Shown: positions 17,201 to 26,800 of the stretch, piece by piece
Numbering within the stretch: the stretch's first letter is position 1
How the letters are laid out: each line of letters begins with the position of its first letter
DNA from: Flaviflexus ciconiae
Lineage (GTDB): Bacteria > Actinomycetota > Actinomycetes > Actinomycetales > Actinomycetaceae
Length of the DNA stretch: 64,000 nt
Assembly: GCF_003971195.1 (NCBI RefSeq)
Contig: NZ_CP034593.1
Coordinates: 2,480,001-2,544,000, forward strand
Reading direction: 5' to 3'
Position numbers and translations under genes: made by a program
Notes under the pieces: generated by a model
Database searches by the model: none
What the model saw: only the letters and a program-made list of their open reading frames with translations
Told to the model about the DNA's origin: nothing

Positions 17201-18679
17201 CTAGGACAGATCCGGTGCCGGCATGCCGACGTAGACGGTCTCGAGGTATTCCTCGATGCCTTCCTTGCCGCCTTCGCGTCCCATGCCGGATTGCTTGAGG
17301 CCGCCGAAGGGAGCCGCCGTGTTGGAGATCGTGGCGGAGTTGACTCCGAGCATGCCGATCTCCAGCTTCTCCGCGAGGCGGAGGACCCGGGGCAGATCGT
17401 TCGTGTGGAAGTAGCCCGCGAGGCCAACCGAGTCGGCGTTGATGATCTTGACGAGCTCCTTCTCGTCGGAGAAGGACACGACGGGAGCGACGGGGCCGAA
17501 GATTTCTTCGGTCATGATCTCCGCGTCGGGTGCCACGTTCGTGAGGACCGTGGGTGCGAAGAAGTAGCCGGAGTCGCCGACTCGTTCACCACCGGTCTCA
17601 ACGTTGGCGCCTGCCTCGATTGCGCGCTGGACAAGCCCGGTGACATCATCGAGCTGCTTCTGGCTGACGAGCGGTCCAACATCGATTCCGTCCTCGGTGC
17701 CTGCGCCGACGGTCTTGGCTGCGAGGGCCTTCGTGAACTTCGTCGTGAACTCTTCGTAGACGTCCTCGTGAGCGAAGAAATGGTCAGCCGCGTTGCAGGC
17801 CTCACCCATGTTGCGGATCTTTGTGGCGACGGCCGCGTCGACTGCCTTATCAATGTCGGCATCCTCGAAGACTATGAAGGGCGCGTTGCCGCCGAGCTCC
17901 ATTGAGGTGCGCAGAACGTTGCCGGCGGCTTCCTTCAGGAGGGCCTTGCCGACTGCCGTGGAGCCCGTGAAAGACAGCTTGCGCAGGCGCGAGTCCTCGA
18001 TGATCGGACCGGTAATGTCGCGGGACGACTTCGACGGAATAACTGACAGGACGCCATCGGGCAGTCCCGCCTCCTGCATGATCTTCCCAAAAAAGAGCGA
18101 AGTTAGCGGGGTTTCCTTCGAGGGCTTGAGGATCGCGGTGTTGCCCGCGGCGAAGGCGGGGCCCGCCTTGCGGGTGGCCATGGCCAGCGGGAAGTTCCAG
18201 GGCGTAATGAACAGGCAGGGGCCGACGGGGCGGCGCACGACGATTGCCTGGAGGTGGCCTTCGGGGATGCGGAAGTAGTCGCCGCGGATCCGGGTGGCCT
18301 CTTCCGCGAACCAGCGGAGGAAGCTCGCGCCGTAGGCAACTTCGCCAGCCGCCTGGTCGAGGGGCTTCCCCATTTCGAGGGTCATGATAAGGGCGAGGTC
18401 CTCGGCGTAGCTCGTGGTGGCGAGCTCGAAAGCCTTGTAGAGGATGTCGGAGCGAGCCCTGGGGGAGGTGGCCGCCCACTCCTCCTGCGCGGCGACCGCA
18501 GCATCGAGGGCTTCCTTACCGTCCTGTGGGCTGGCGGACGCAACGGAGGTGAGAACTTCGCCGGTCGCCGGGTTGAGAACATCGAAGCGTTCACCGGTGC
18601 TAGACGCCCGCCATTCCCCGCCAATGAACAGGTCGGTGGGGATGCGGGACAGGAGCTCTGAGATTCGGTTATCGGACAT
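17201..18679 (-). CDS. gabD: Succinate-semialdehyde dehydrogenase
   Basis: 492-aa aldehyde dehydrogenase, size and motifs of NAD(P)-dependent SSADH: FITPWNFPLAMATRK (cofactor site), FTGSTAVGKALL, the catalytic Glu in SMELGGNAPF, the catalytic Cys in NMGEACNAAD, and EIFGPVAPVVSF. It oxidises succinate semialdehyde to succinate. The ATG at 18679 has GGAG eight bases upstream; GTG at 18685 is less likely. It faces the hpa cluster, whose aldolase HpaI produces succinate semialdehyde, so this is the likely terminal enzyme of that pathway and not only of GABA breakdown. Confidence 0.85.
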   Translation of the reverse strand: MSDNRISELLSRIPTDLFIGGEWRASSTGERFDVLNPATGEVLTSVASASPQDGKEALDAAVAAQEEWAATSPRARSDILYKAFELATTSYAEDLALIMTLEMGKPLDQAAGEVAYGASFLRWFAEEATRIRGDYFRIPEGHLQAIVVRRPVGPCLFITPWNFPLAMATRKAGPAFAAGNTAILKPSKETPLTSLFFGKIMQEAGLPDGVLSVIPSKSSRDITGPIIEDSRLRKLSFTGSTAVGKALLKEAAGNVLRTSMELGGNAPFIVFEDADIDKAVDAAVATKIRNMGEACNAADHFFAHEDVYEEFTTKFTKALAAKTVGAGTEDGIDVGPLVSQKQLDDVTGLVQRAIEAGANVETGGERVGDSGYFFAPTVLTNVAPDAEIMTEEIFGPVAPVVSFSDEKELVKIINADSVGLAGYFHTNDLPRVLRLAEKLEIGMLGVNSATISNTAAPFGGLKQSGMGREGGKEGIEEYLETVYVGMPAPDLS

Positions 18680-18823
18680 TGTCACTTCTCCTTCGAAGTA
18701 AGCCTGAGGGGAGTGGCGTACTTTCTACCCCTACTCTATGTGTCCACCTCGTCGAATTGTCCTTGAGGCCGAACTACTTCGGGCCCGCCGGGAAAACTCG
18801 TTGAAGCAATTTCAAATATTTAG

Positions 18824-18874
18824 TTGACAAGGATTAATTCCTAGGCCATGGTCGCATCACAGATCGTATACGAT
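18824..18874 (+). promoter_or_regulatory. Promoter candidate and ATCGTATACGAT palindrome in gabD-hpa intergenic region
   Basis: TTGACA (18824-18829) is a consensus -35, followed by a weak -10 near 18847. The perfect 12-base palindrome ATCGTATACGAT (18863-18874) has the GTATAC core used by many GntR/FCD-type repressors of catabolic genes. It is centred between gabD and the hpa genes, so one regulator could control both. No such regulator gene is adjacent. Confidence 0.5.
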
Positions 18875-18945
18875 TGAGTATGCGAACTAGTCAGGTTGTG
18901 ATCTGACAGCTGGACCGACCAGCACCACATGCAAAAGAGCAGGCG

Positions 18946-19740
18946 TTGAGTGCCACAGTCGTTTCCCAGACACTCGATCACTCCGTGGGGACGATCGTCG
19001 CTGTCCACCTCTCTTACCCGTCCCGTGCCGCCCAGCGCGGACGCACCCCGAAGGAAACGTCGTGCTTCCTGAAGGCCGCCTCCCGTCTGACCGGCCCCGG
19101 CGAGGTTGTTCGCCCCGAGGGTACCGAGCTGCTCGTCTTCGAAGCAGAGATTGCCCTCGTGATTGGCAAGGCTGGCCGCCACATCTCCGAAGAGGATGCC
19201 TGGTCGCACGTCGGCTGGGTGATCGCAGGTAACGACATGGGTCTGCTCGATTTCCGCGCCGCGGATAAGGGCTCGAATGTTCGCTCGAAGTCCGGTGATG
19301 GCATGACCCCCGTTGGTCCGCAGCTCATCGATGCAACCAAGGTCGATCCAGCAACGCTACGCATTAAGGCCACGGTTGATGGCAAGGTTGTTCAGGACGA
19401 CTCCTCCTCCACCCTGCTGTTCAGCTTTTCCCACTTCATTGCGGACCTGTCCCTCTTCATGACTCTGGAGCCGGGCGACATTATCCTCACGGGAACGCCT
19501 GCCGGCTCTTCCGTTCTCCAGCCCGGCCAGACCGTCACCGTCGAGGTGTTCTCCGAGACCGATCCGTCGCTTACTTCCGGTGAGCTCACCACCACTGTTG
19601 TTGCCGGCCCGGCACTCGCTGACATTGGTTCGGCACCTGCTGCCGATGACAAGCAGCGGATTGATGAGTGGGGTTCGCCTGAAGAGGCCGGTCTTGAGCC
19701 CGAGTTTGAGCTGCCCCCGAACTGCGCGAGCGCCTCTTGA
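18946..19740 (+). CDS. Fumarylacetoacetate hydrolase-family isomerase/decarboxylase (HpaG-like)
   Basis: 264 aa. FAH fold: LVFEAEIALVIGKAGRHI (metal-binding Glu residues), GWVIAGNDMGLLDFRAADKG, VRSKSGDGMTPVGP, and ILTGTPAGSSVLQPG. In homoprotocatechuate catabolism this family performs decarboxylation of 5-oxopent-3-ene-1,2,5-tricarboxylate and isomerisation to the HpaH substrate, and the downstream hpaD, hpaH and hpaI sequences support that role. The best start is TTG 18946 just after an AGCAGG site; no ATG fits. The stop overlaps the TTG start of the next frame. Confidence 0.8.
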   Translation: MSATVVSQTLDHSVGTIVAVHLSYPSRAAQRGRTPKETSCFLKAASRLTGPGEVVRPEGTELLVFEAEIALVIGKAGRHISEEDAWSHVGWVIAGNDMGLLDFRAADKGSNVRSKSGDGMTPVGPQLIDATKVDPATLRIKATVDGKVVQDDSSSTLLFSFSHFIADLSLFMTLEPGDIILTGTPAGSSVLQPGQTVTVEVFSETDPSLTSGELTTTVVAGPALADIGSAPAADDKQRIDEWGSPEEAGLEPEFELPPNCASAS

Positions 19741-20375
19741 ACGTTGCCGTTGCGACCCTGTCCTCGGTTCTTCGAAAGCACGGCTACGCCAATGTCTCCA
19801 TTGACGGCGTGCACCCGATCGTTGTGGGCACGACGATTATTGGCACTGCCCGCACGCTTCGCTACGTTGCTCACCGTCCAGACCTGTTCAAGGCGAAGGG
19901 TGGCGGCTTCAACGCACAGAAGCGCGCCATCGACACCGTTAACGAGGGTGAAGTGCTGGTCATGGAGGCCCGGGGATGGGCGATGGCGGGAACGCTCGGT
20001 GACATTCTTGCTCTGCGTACCAGGGTGCGCGGCCCGGGCCGCCATGGTGTGTCGAACGTCTTCTACCTTTACCTGCGCGATCCGGACGGTCTCCGCGTCG
20101 AGATCTACACGTAGGACTACTACGCGGGCGACCCTGACAACTCGACCGTCACCTGGGATGTTTACGACAACCAGCGTCGTGACTGGTGGGGTAACCCCGT
20201 TGTGCCCTGTTGGTATACCGAGGCTTCTGCTGTTCTCGACCTTGACGGCGACGTGCAGCCGCTCCGCGAGCGCCTCGAAGCGAAGGAAATGGATGTCACC
20301 ATCGGTGCCGACGGCTTCTCGCACACCCGCGAGGGTGACACGCTTGAGGGCTTCAAGCTCGGTGAGCAGGTGTAA
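19737..20375 (+). pseudogene. hpaD: rraA-like / hpaD fusion remnant with premature stop
   Basis: The frame starts at TTG 19737 as an RraA/HpcE-related protein (VVGTTIIGTARTLRYV, then EGEVLVMEARGWAMAGTLGD). After about residue 100 it switches without a break to the C-terminal part of homoprotocatechuate 2,3-dioxygenase (GPGRHGVSNVFYLYLRDPDG). TAG at 20112-20114 stops it after EIYT, where HpaD proteins have Ser-Asp-Tyr-Tyr. The same frame then continues to TAA 20373-20375 with RRDWWGNPVVPCWYTEAS and TIGADGFSHTREG, all HpaD. A deletion therefore joined two genes near 20030 and a TCG-to-TAG change followed. The ring-cleaving step is lost. Confidence 0.8.
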
Positions 20376-20377
20376 GT

Positions 20378-20487
20378 CATGCCGACCACAGCACAGCCCG
20401 AGATTATTCTCGATGAAAAGAAGTCCGAGGACCGCAGGGTCGCCCTCGGCCTACGACTTGCTCCGCGGCCGTCCCGGAAGGACAGAC
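20378..20487 (+). pseudogene. Possible 5' remnant of another gene
   Basis: An ATG at 20378, three bases after the hpaD stop, opens a frame reading MPTTAQPEIILDEKKSEDRR. This resembles the N-terminus of some MFS aromatic-acid transporters before the first membrane segment. It then loses any resemblance and runs out of frame into hpaH. This fits a second deletion joint, but the fragment is too short for a firm call. Confidence 0.3.
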
Positions 20488-21271
20488 ATGCTAGACAGAA
20501 CAGCGATCGACCAGATCGCCAGCGAGCTCGCCGAAGCTGACAGGACCCGCGAGCTCATTCCCCGAATGACGAAACGGTTCCCCGACGCCACGGTTGAGGA
20601 CTCGTACGAGATCCAGGGAGTGTGGCGTGACCAGCAGATCGCTGCTGGGCGGCGCCTCGTCGGCCGAAAGATCGGCCTTACCTCGAAAGCCATGCAGGCG
20701 GCCACCGGAATCACCGAACCCGACTACGGCGTCATGTTCGATGACACGGTGTACGAGAATGGTTCGATCATCGACTACAACCGGTTCCTCAATGTCCGCA
20801 TCGAAGTTGAACTTGCTTTCCTCCTGAAGGCCCCCTCGAGGGCCCACACTGCTCAATTTTTGACGTACTGCGAGCAACCGAATATGTTGTTCCCGCACTC
20901 GAGATCCTCAACTCGCACATCGAGCTTGAAGGCCGCACCATCGTTGACACAATCTCCGATAATGCCGCCTACGGCGGCATGGTGATCGGCGGCAATCCGA
21001 CGAAACCGGATACCGTTGACCTGCGCTGGGTATCGGCCCTGCTTTACAAGAACGAAACGATTGAGGAAACGGGCGTTGCCGCCGGTGTCCTCAACCACCC
21101 GGCCACGGGCGTGGCCTGGCTGGCCAACAAGTTCCACCAGCACGGTTCCCGCCTCGAAGCGGGCGAACTTATCCTCGCAGGCTCGTTCACTCGACCCATG
21201 TGGGTGGAGCAGGGCGACAGCGTGCTGTGCGACTACGGCCCGTTGGGTCGGTGTCATGTCGGTTCGTCTAG
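20488..21271 (+). pseudogene. hpaH: 2-oxo-hept-4-ene-1,7-dioate hydratase, two frameshifts
   Basis: ATG 20488 with GGAAGGA upstream. The N-terminal half is HpaH (RLVGRKIGLTSKAMQA, GITEPDYGVMFDD, RIEVELAFLLKAP). At the C run near 20830 the frame shifts; the protein resumes in another frame with [29 protein letters not shown] and [21 protein letters not shown] second shift near 21247 (TTGGGT) is needed to reach the family ending SCRFV and TAG 21269-21271. The length of 784 bases plus two missing bases gives 262 codons, the normal size. Either two real deletions or two read errors. Confidence 0.82.
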
Positions 21272-22092
21272 AACTCCCGCCCACCTTCGGCCAGGTCCTT
21301 GCCAAATCCACTCGCTCCCAGGTGGGCATGTGGATCAGCTCGGGAAGCACCATTAACGCAAAAATATGCGCAGGAAGCGGGCCCGACTGGGTCCTCATCG
21401 ACGGCGAACATTCCCCGCTGTCGCTCGAGTCAATCCAGGCCCAGCTGCAGGCCGTTGCACCCTACCCGGCAACCCCGGTGGTTCGGCTTCCCGTCAACGA
21501 CACGGTCCTCATCAAGCAGTACCTGGACCTTGGTGCACAAAACCTCCTCATCCCCATGGTCAACACCGCTGACGAAGCGGCAAAGGCTGTAGCAGCCACC
21601 CGATATCCTCCCGAGGGTGTCCGCGGTGTGGGCTCGGCTCTTGCGCGAGCCGCGCGCTGGAACCGCGTCGAGAACTACCTGACAAAGTCGAACGACGAAT
21701 ACGTCTCCGTCATCGTCCAAATCGAATCTGCCCAGGCCGTCGAGAACGTCAAGGAGATCTGCGCAACCCCGGGCGTTGACGGCATCTTTATCGGCCCCTC
21801 CGATCTTGCCGCCTCCATGGGACTCATCGGTCAGCAGGCGCACCCCGATGTTGTCGCAAACATCAAGAAGACAATCGCGGCTGCCCGCGACGCTGGCATC
21901 CCCGTCGGCATCAACGCCTTCGACCCGAAGCTCGCACACGGCTACATCGATGAAGGTACCGACTTCATTCTTGTCCAAGCCGACGTTGCGATCCTCGCCC
22001 GCCAATCCGAGGCCCTTGCCACCACCTTTATCCCCATCCAGCAAGGCGAGGAGCAGGCAGGAAAGCCGGGTGAAGAGCGAGCCAGCTACTAG
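21256..22092 (+). CDS. hpaI: 4-hydroxy-2-oxoheptanedioate aldolase
   Basis: 278-aa class II pyruvate aldolase of the HpcH/HpaI family, splitting 4-hydroxy-2-oxoheptanedioate into pyruvate and succinate semialdehyde. Landmarks: DWVLIDGEHSPLSLE, PVVRLPVNDTVLIKQYLD, LLIPMVNTADEA, RYPPEGVRGVGSALARAARW, VIVQIESAQAVEN (metal Glu), and VDGIFIGPSDLAASMG (metal Asp). The ATG at 21256 lies inside the 3' end of hpaH, in a different frame. The gene appears intact, although enzymes above it in the pathway are broken. Confidence 0.9.
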   Translation: MSVRLELPPTFGQVLAKSTRSQVGMWISSGSTINAKICAGSGPDWVLIDGEHSPLSLESIQAQLQAVAPYPATPVVRLPVNDTVLIKQYLDLGAQNLLIPMVNTADEAAKAVAATRYPPEGVRGVGSALARAARWNRVENYLTKSNDEYVSVIVQIESAQAVENVKEICATPGVDGIFIGPSDLAASMGLIGQQAHPDVVANIKKTIAAARDAGIPVGINAFDPKLAHGYIDEGTDFILVQADVAILARQSEALATTFIPIQQGEEQAGKPGEERASY

Positions 22093-22451
22093 GCGAACAT
22101 GAGCTTCATGGCACCGCGGCGGCGGAGGTCATGACAGAAGCTATGGCACCGGGAAGATAATCCCCGGCGGAATTAATCTGCCGGGGATCGTTGTTGGGGA
22201 AGATGCTCGGTTTGTGAGGCGGCATCCACTCCGTGTCTCTTGAGAGCGTCCGCCTGGATGTTTATGGTGAGAAGCAATTGCACTCCCCGGCCTCTCCATG
22301 GAAGCTACAGGAGAGTCCTTCTTTTTTTCTGACTAAAGTGACCCACGTCTGGCGGTGCTGGTCGGGTACGTAGCCACGGTCATTGAACGAACCAACAGTG
22401 TTCTGTGATTCCCAAGGATTCATCGTTGCTTTCGCGTGGGACAATAGCCTC
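22093..22451. other. Intergenic region with hpa terminator
   Basis: Contains the hairpin at 22160-22188 and the leaderless promoter of the metallopeptidase gene (GACAAT, 22440-22445). No gene is recognised otherwise. Confidence 0.5.
22160..22188 (+). terminator. Terminator hairpin of hpa cluster
   Basis: ATCCCCGGC (22160-22168) pairs with GCCGGGGAT (22180-22188), extended inward by three pairs around an ATTAA loop; CGTTGTT follows. Confidence 0.7.
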
Positions 22452-22835
22452 GTGGTTGATATTTCCGAAGAAGAGTTCGAGGAAGCCGTTGCCGACGCGC
22501 TCGATATGGTTCCCGACGAGTTCATGGATGCTGTCGACAACGTCGTCTTCCTGATCGAAGACGAACCGGCTCCCGACATGGTTGGTCCGGATCAGCGTGA
22601 TGAAGATGGCTTGCCCGCCCTTCTCGGACTGTATGAAGGCATTGCCCTCACGGATCGTGATGATGGATGGGCGGGTGCACTGCCCGACACGATCTTTATT
22701 TTCCGTGGACCACTGTCACGCTGGTGCGAAACCAGGGAAGAACTTATCCACGAGATTGCCGTGACCGTTATTCACGAAATTGCCCACCATTTCGGAATCG
22801 ACGACGACCGGTTGCACGCGCTCGGATGGGGGTAG
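22452..22835 (+). CDS. Metallopeptidase family protein (minimal zincin, DUF1025-like)
   Basis: 127 aa from GTG 22452; GACAAT (22440-22445) ends six bases before, so a leaderless message is likely. An upstream TTG at 22383 would add 23 residues not expected for the family. It reads VDISEEEFEEAVADALDMVP, then NVVFLIEDEP, LLGLYEGIALTDRD, PDTIFIFRGPLSRWC, and the zinc motif HEIAHHFGIDDDRL (HExxH plus downstream Asp). These small predicted zinc proteases are widespread in Actinobacteria; the substrate is unknown. Confidence 0.87.
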   Translation: MVDISEEEFEEAVADALDMVPDEFMDAVDNVVFLIEDEPAPDMVGPDQRDEDGLPALLGLYEGIALTDRDDGWAGALPDTIFIFRGPLSRWCETREELIHEIAVTVIHEIAHHFGIDDDRLHALGWG

Positions 22836-23036
22836 CGGGCACCGCACGGTGACAATTGGGCAACGGTCAGCGGTAACGGGTCGGGCTAAGCCTGTCCTTG
22901 ATCAAGATTCTCCGCCGGCGTCACGGATGTCAGTCTGATATTTCTCGGGTGCGGGCATGGACGTAAGATCGCGGGATCCCGGCCTGAGTTCGCGGAACCT
23001 TCCTCTGATCGTCTTTTTCGTGGAAGAGTTAGTGTC

Positions 23037-23834
23037 ATGGAACTACGGCATGTGATCGCAGTGGGGGAACCCCGTTCAACTGTTCTCCTGTTGCACGGTT
23101 TTGGGGAACACTCCGCTCGGTACTCGCATATCATTGAGATTTTTGCTGAAGCCGGATATGACGTGTTCAGCTACGACCAGGCAGGGCACGGGCGGGCCGC
23201 CGGGCCCCGGGCGCAGGTCGATATGCCGGAGCTGCTCAAAGACCACCGTGCGGCTCGCGCAGAAGTCATGGCACGAACAAGAACGGACACCCTCGTTCTA
23301 TTCGGACACTCGATGGGTGGGCTGATCACGGGAATGTCTGCGCTCATTGACCCTCGTGGCGTCGATGCTGTTGTCCTGTCCGGCCCGGCCTTCCGCCAGT
23401 TCCCGGAAGTCGCACCCATCATTGCGAAGATCGGATACGGTCTTTCAAGGTTCCTGCCAAGCATTCCAATTACCAACATTGACACGAAGGACCTGAGCCG
23501 AGATCCGTTCGTGGTGCGAGCATACGAGCGTGACCCGCTTGTTCATCACGGATGGGTGCCGATGCTCACGGGCACGTCGATGGCAGTGCACGGCCGGAAA
23601 GCACTGGACAATGCCAGCGTGTGGAAGAAGGGCCTGCCGCTCTACGTTGTTCATGGCGAGGACGATCAGATCGCTAACATCGAGGGATCCCGAGAGTTTG
23701 TCGCGAGTGTAAGAGACTCCGGATCCCCAGCAGAGCTCGTGACCGTGCCTGCCGGATTCCACGAAGTGCTCAACGAGCCGGACTCAGAACAGGTCGTGGA
23801 AGACATCATCCAGTGGCTAAATAATCGAGTTTAA
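23037..23834 (+). CDS. Alpha/beta hydrolase, monoacylglycerol lipase type
   Basis: 265 aa. Serine hydrolase lid-type lipase: VLLLHGFGEHSARYSHI (oxyanion HG), SYDQAGHGRAAGPR, the nucleophile elbow LFGHSMGG (Ser near 97), PLYVVHGEDDQIANIEGS (catalytic Asp) and GFHEVLNEPD (catalytic His). This set is typical of monoacylglycerol lipase/lysophospholipase in Actinobacteria. No signal peptide, so cytoplasmic. Stands alone. Confidence 0.88.
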   Translation: MELRHVIAVGEPRSTVLLLHGFGEHSARYSHIIEIFAEAGYDVFSYDQAGHGRAAGPRAQVDMPELLKDHRAARAEVMARTRTDTLVLFGHSMGGLITGMSALIDPRGVDAVVLSGPAFRQFPEVAPIIAKIGYGLSRFLPSIPITNIDTKDLSRDPFVVRAYERDPLVHHGWVPMLTGTSMAVHGRKALDNASVWKKGLPLYVVHGEDDQIANIEGSREFVASVRDSGSPAELVTVPAGFHEVLNEPDSEQVVEDIIQWLNNRV

Positions 23835-23893
23835 GCAGGTGGCGGCGGCCCTGCTTAACCGATGTGCGGGTCAAGAATGGGTACGGTAAAGGG

Positions 23894-26800
23894 GTGAGTC
23901 CCATATCATTCTTCCGCAAGAAGCGCTCCCAGCCGGTCGAGAAGGTCGCCGAACCATCGGCGGCCTCCCCGATCGAGGCCACCGCCTCGCCAAGCCTGGA
24001 CAATGCTCTGCCAGTGGAGCAGGAGCGTCCCGTACCGGCTCTCGACAGGAGCCTCGACGAGGAAACGGACGCAGCGTACGCTGCGATCACCGAAGCTTTC
24101 GCGCAGTGGCGGGAAAGCCTGTCACTGAAGACGGACGATATTGTTCTCTCCGCCGACGAACCAACGGTTCTTGACCTGTCGAGTCTCCACCCGACGGGTG
24201 CAGCCCAGTTCTATTCGGGCAGCCCCACCCCGCTCACGTCGGTATTCCGCGAATCGGAAACCCAGGGCAGGGCGCGAACCAAGATTAATGCGCTCCTCGA
24301 AAAGCAACGCAGTCTGGAAGAGTCCTACGGTTCGGCCCCGATCTCCCTCGTCATGGGGACCCTCACATGGTCGGAGATCCGCCCCAAGAAGCAGTCTGCC
24401 TCCGAACCCGAGCCGGGTGACAACGCTGATGACGTTGAACTGGGAGCGGCCTTCGATGAGACCGGTCAAATCTCCCTCGACGAAGCCGAAGAGGTCTCCG
24501 AGGAACCAACTGGCCCTCAGATCATTGAAGTAACGGAACCCGCGCTCCGCCGCGTTGTTCATGTCGTCGCATCGACAGCAGCGGATCCCGTCCTCACCCT
24601 CGGCCACGAAGCCGATATCTCCTCTTCCGTGCTTGGTGCCCTGCGCCGTCACGGCGCACCCGTGGAAGCCGTGGCTGAGATCCGCACCCTCGCCCACGAC
24701 CCGGAGACCCAGGAATCGGCGCTGGCCCGCCTGCGGGAGCTGGCGCGCGTCTACCTGCCCGGCTGTGAATATCGGAGTGTCACGCTCCTCGCCCTTGCTT
24801 CCTCCCCGTCCGCGATCCTGCACGATGACCTGGTGACGATGGAGCCGAGGATCCGCGGTTCCCGGCTCATTGCCCGCCTCGTTTCCGAAACCCCGAGCAA
24901 CGAGCAGATCGAGGCCGATCCCCACGATCGTTCACCCCAGGAAGAGCGCGGTGCCGGCCAGCTCGATGTCACCGAACTCGATATTGTTGACGCGGTTGCC
25001 GGTGGCACCTCCGTCTTTATTGACTCGGCTCCGGGCACGTCCCCAAGGCGCGTCCTTGCCTCAATCGCATCAGATATTGCCGCCTCCGGTAAGTCTGTCC
25101 TCTACCTGTACGGCAACTCTTCTGCTCACCGGGCCTTCACCGGCCAGCTCAACATCATGGGACTTGGCGATCTCGTTGCTGACTTCGGCAAGGTCTCCGA
25201 AGTACCGATGCGCCTGCGCACCGGTATGCGACTTAAGTCGCCAACAATTGACGCCGAGGCCGTCTCCGAGCGCAATGCTCAGCTCGAATCTGACCGTGAA
25301 GCCCTCGTTGAGTTCATGTCGGCACTCCATGAAACCTCACCCAAGTGGGGTGTATCCGCCTACCAGCTGCTCACACAGATTGTTGAGATGTCGCTGGAAG
25401 AAGACGGAGCGAAGACGAAGGTGCGGCTCAGCGAAGACGTTGTCACCGCGCTGTCCGACGAGGAAGCACGCGGACGGGCCGCGGCTCGCCTCGACGAAGC
25501 GCTCCGCCTCGATCGCAGAGCATCCGAATCCAACCCGTGGGCCCGCTCCACGATCTTCACGGATGAGGACGCCACCGCCGCACACAAGCGGGTCACCCAC
25601 CTTGCCGACATCAGCCTTCCCGCTCTTCTCGACCAGGTGCAGCGGGCCTCCGCCGAAACCGGGCTCCGCAAGGCCGAGACGCTCAATGACTGGGCTGAGC
25701 AGCTTGAGCTCCTCTCCGAAGTCTCCGACACACTCGATACCTTCCGCCCCCACATCTACGAACGCTCCGTCGCCGACATGCTGATTGCCACGGCATCGAA
25801 GGAATGGCGGAACAGCCACGGGGCCACCATGGGAATGTCGGAACGCAGGCACCTGAAGAAGGAAGCCCGCGACATGGTCCGTGCCGGTCAGGAAGTCACC
25901 GACCTCCACGCCTCCCTCAGCAAGGTCCAAAGGGAACGCGAACAGTGGCGCCTTCTCGCCGAGCCCGGCTCATGGCCCTCAATCCCCGAAGGAATGAGCC
26001 AGCTACGCTCCACATACGGTGAGGTCCGTGCCGAGATCGACGAGGTCATGGAATTCCTGCCCGACGGCGGGGAGCTCACCGCTATTCCGCTTGCCGAGCT
26101 ACGTAAGCGCTGCCAGGCGCTCGCCAGGGAATCCGGGGACCTTGCCGATTTGCCGCGTAGGAATTCGCTTCGCGGCGAGATCGAAAAGGACGGCCTAACC
26201 GAGCTCTACGCGGATCTGACCGACAGGTCCATCCCTGCCGACAAGGCTGGGAACGAACTTCATGCGGCCCACCTTGCCTCTGTCTTCGAGCACATGTTCT
26301 CCTCGACGCCCGCGCTCGCGGCCGGTGCGGGAACCCGTGCCAATGATCTTGTGGCCCGCGTTGTTCAGCAGGATCGTGAACACGTGGAGTCAATGCCTCA
26401 GTACATTAACCGTGCCGTGGTCTCGAACATGAGGTCGAAGATCACGAAGAAGAAGGACCAGACCCTCGAGGTCGACTCCTATCTGGCCGAACACGGTGCG
26501 GCCGGGCTCCGGGATGCTATCGCCAGGCACGGCGAGCTACTTCAGGCCGCTCGCCCCGTCTGGGCAATGTCGGCAGTAACCGTTGCACAGTTCATTCCTC
26601 CCATGAAGTGGGCGGATGTTGTCATCCTCGACGGCATCGACAATGTTGAACTGGCACAGCTTGTCCCCGCAATTCTGCGTGGCGGCACACTCGTTGTTGC
26701 CGGTCGTCTCCAGAGCCGCGGTGAGGCCGTTTCGGCCCTGTCTAAGATTCTTCCCGTGGCAAGCCTGCCCACACTGTCCTCAAAGCATGATGAGATGACG

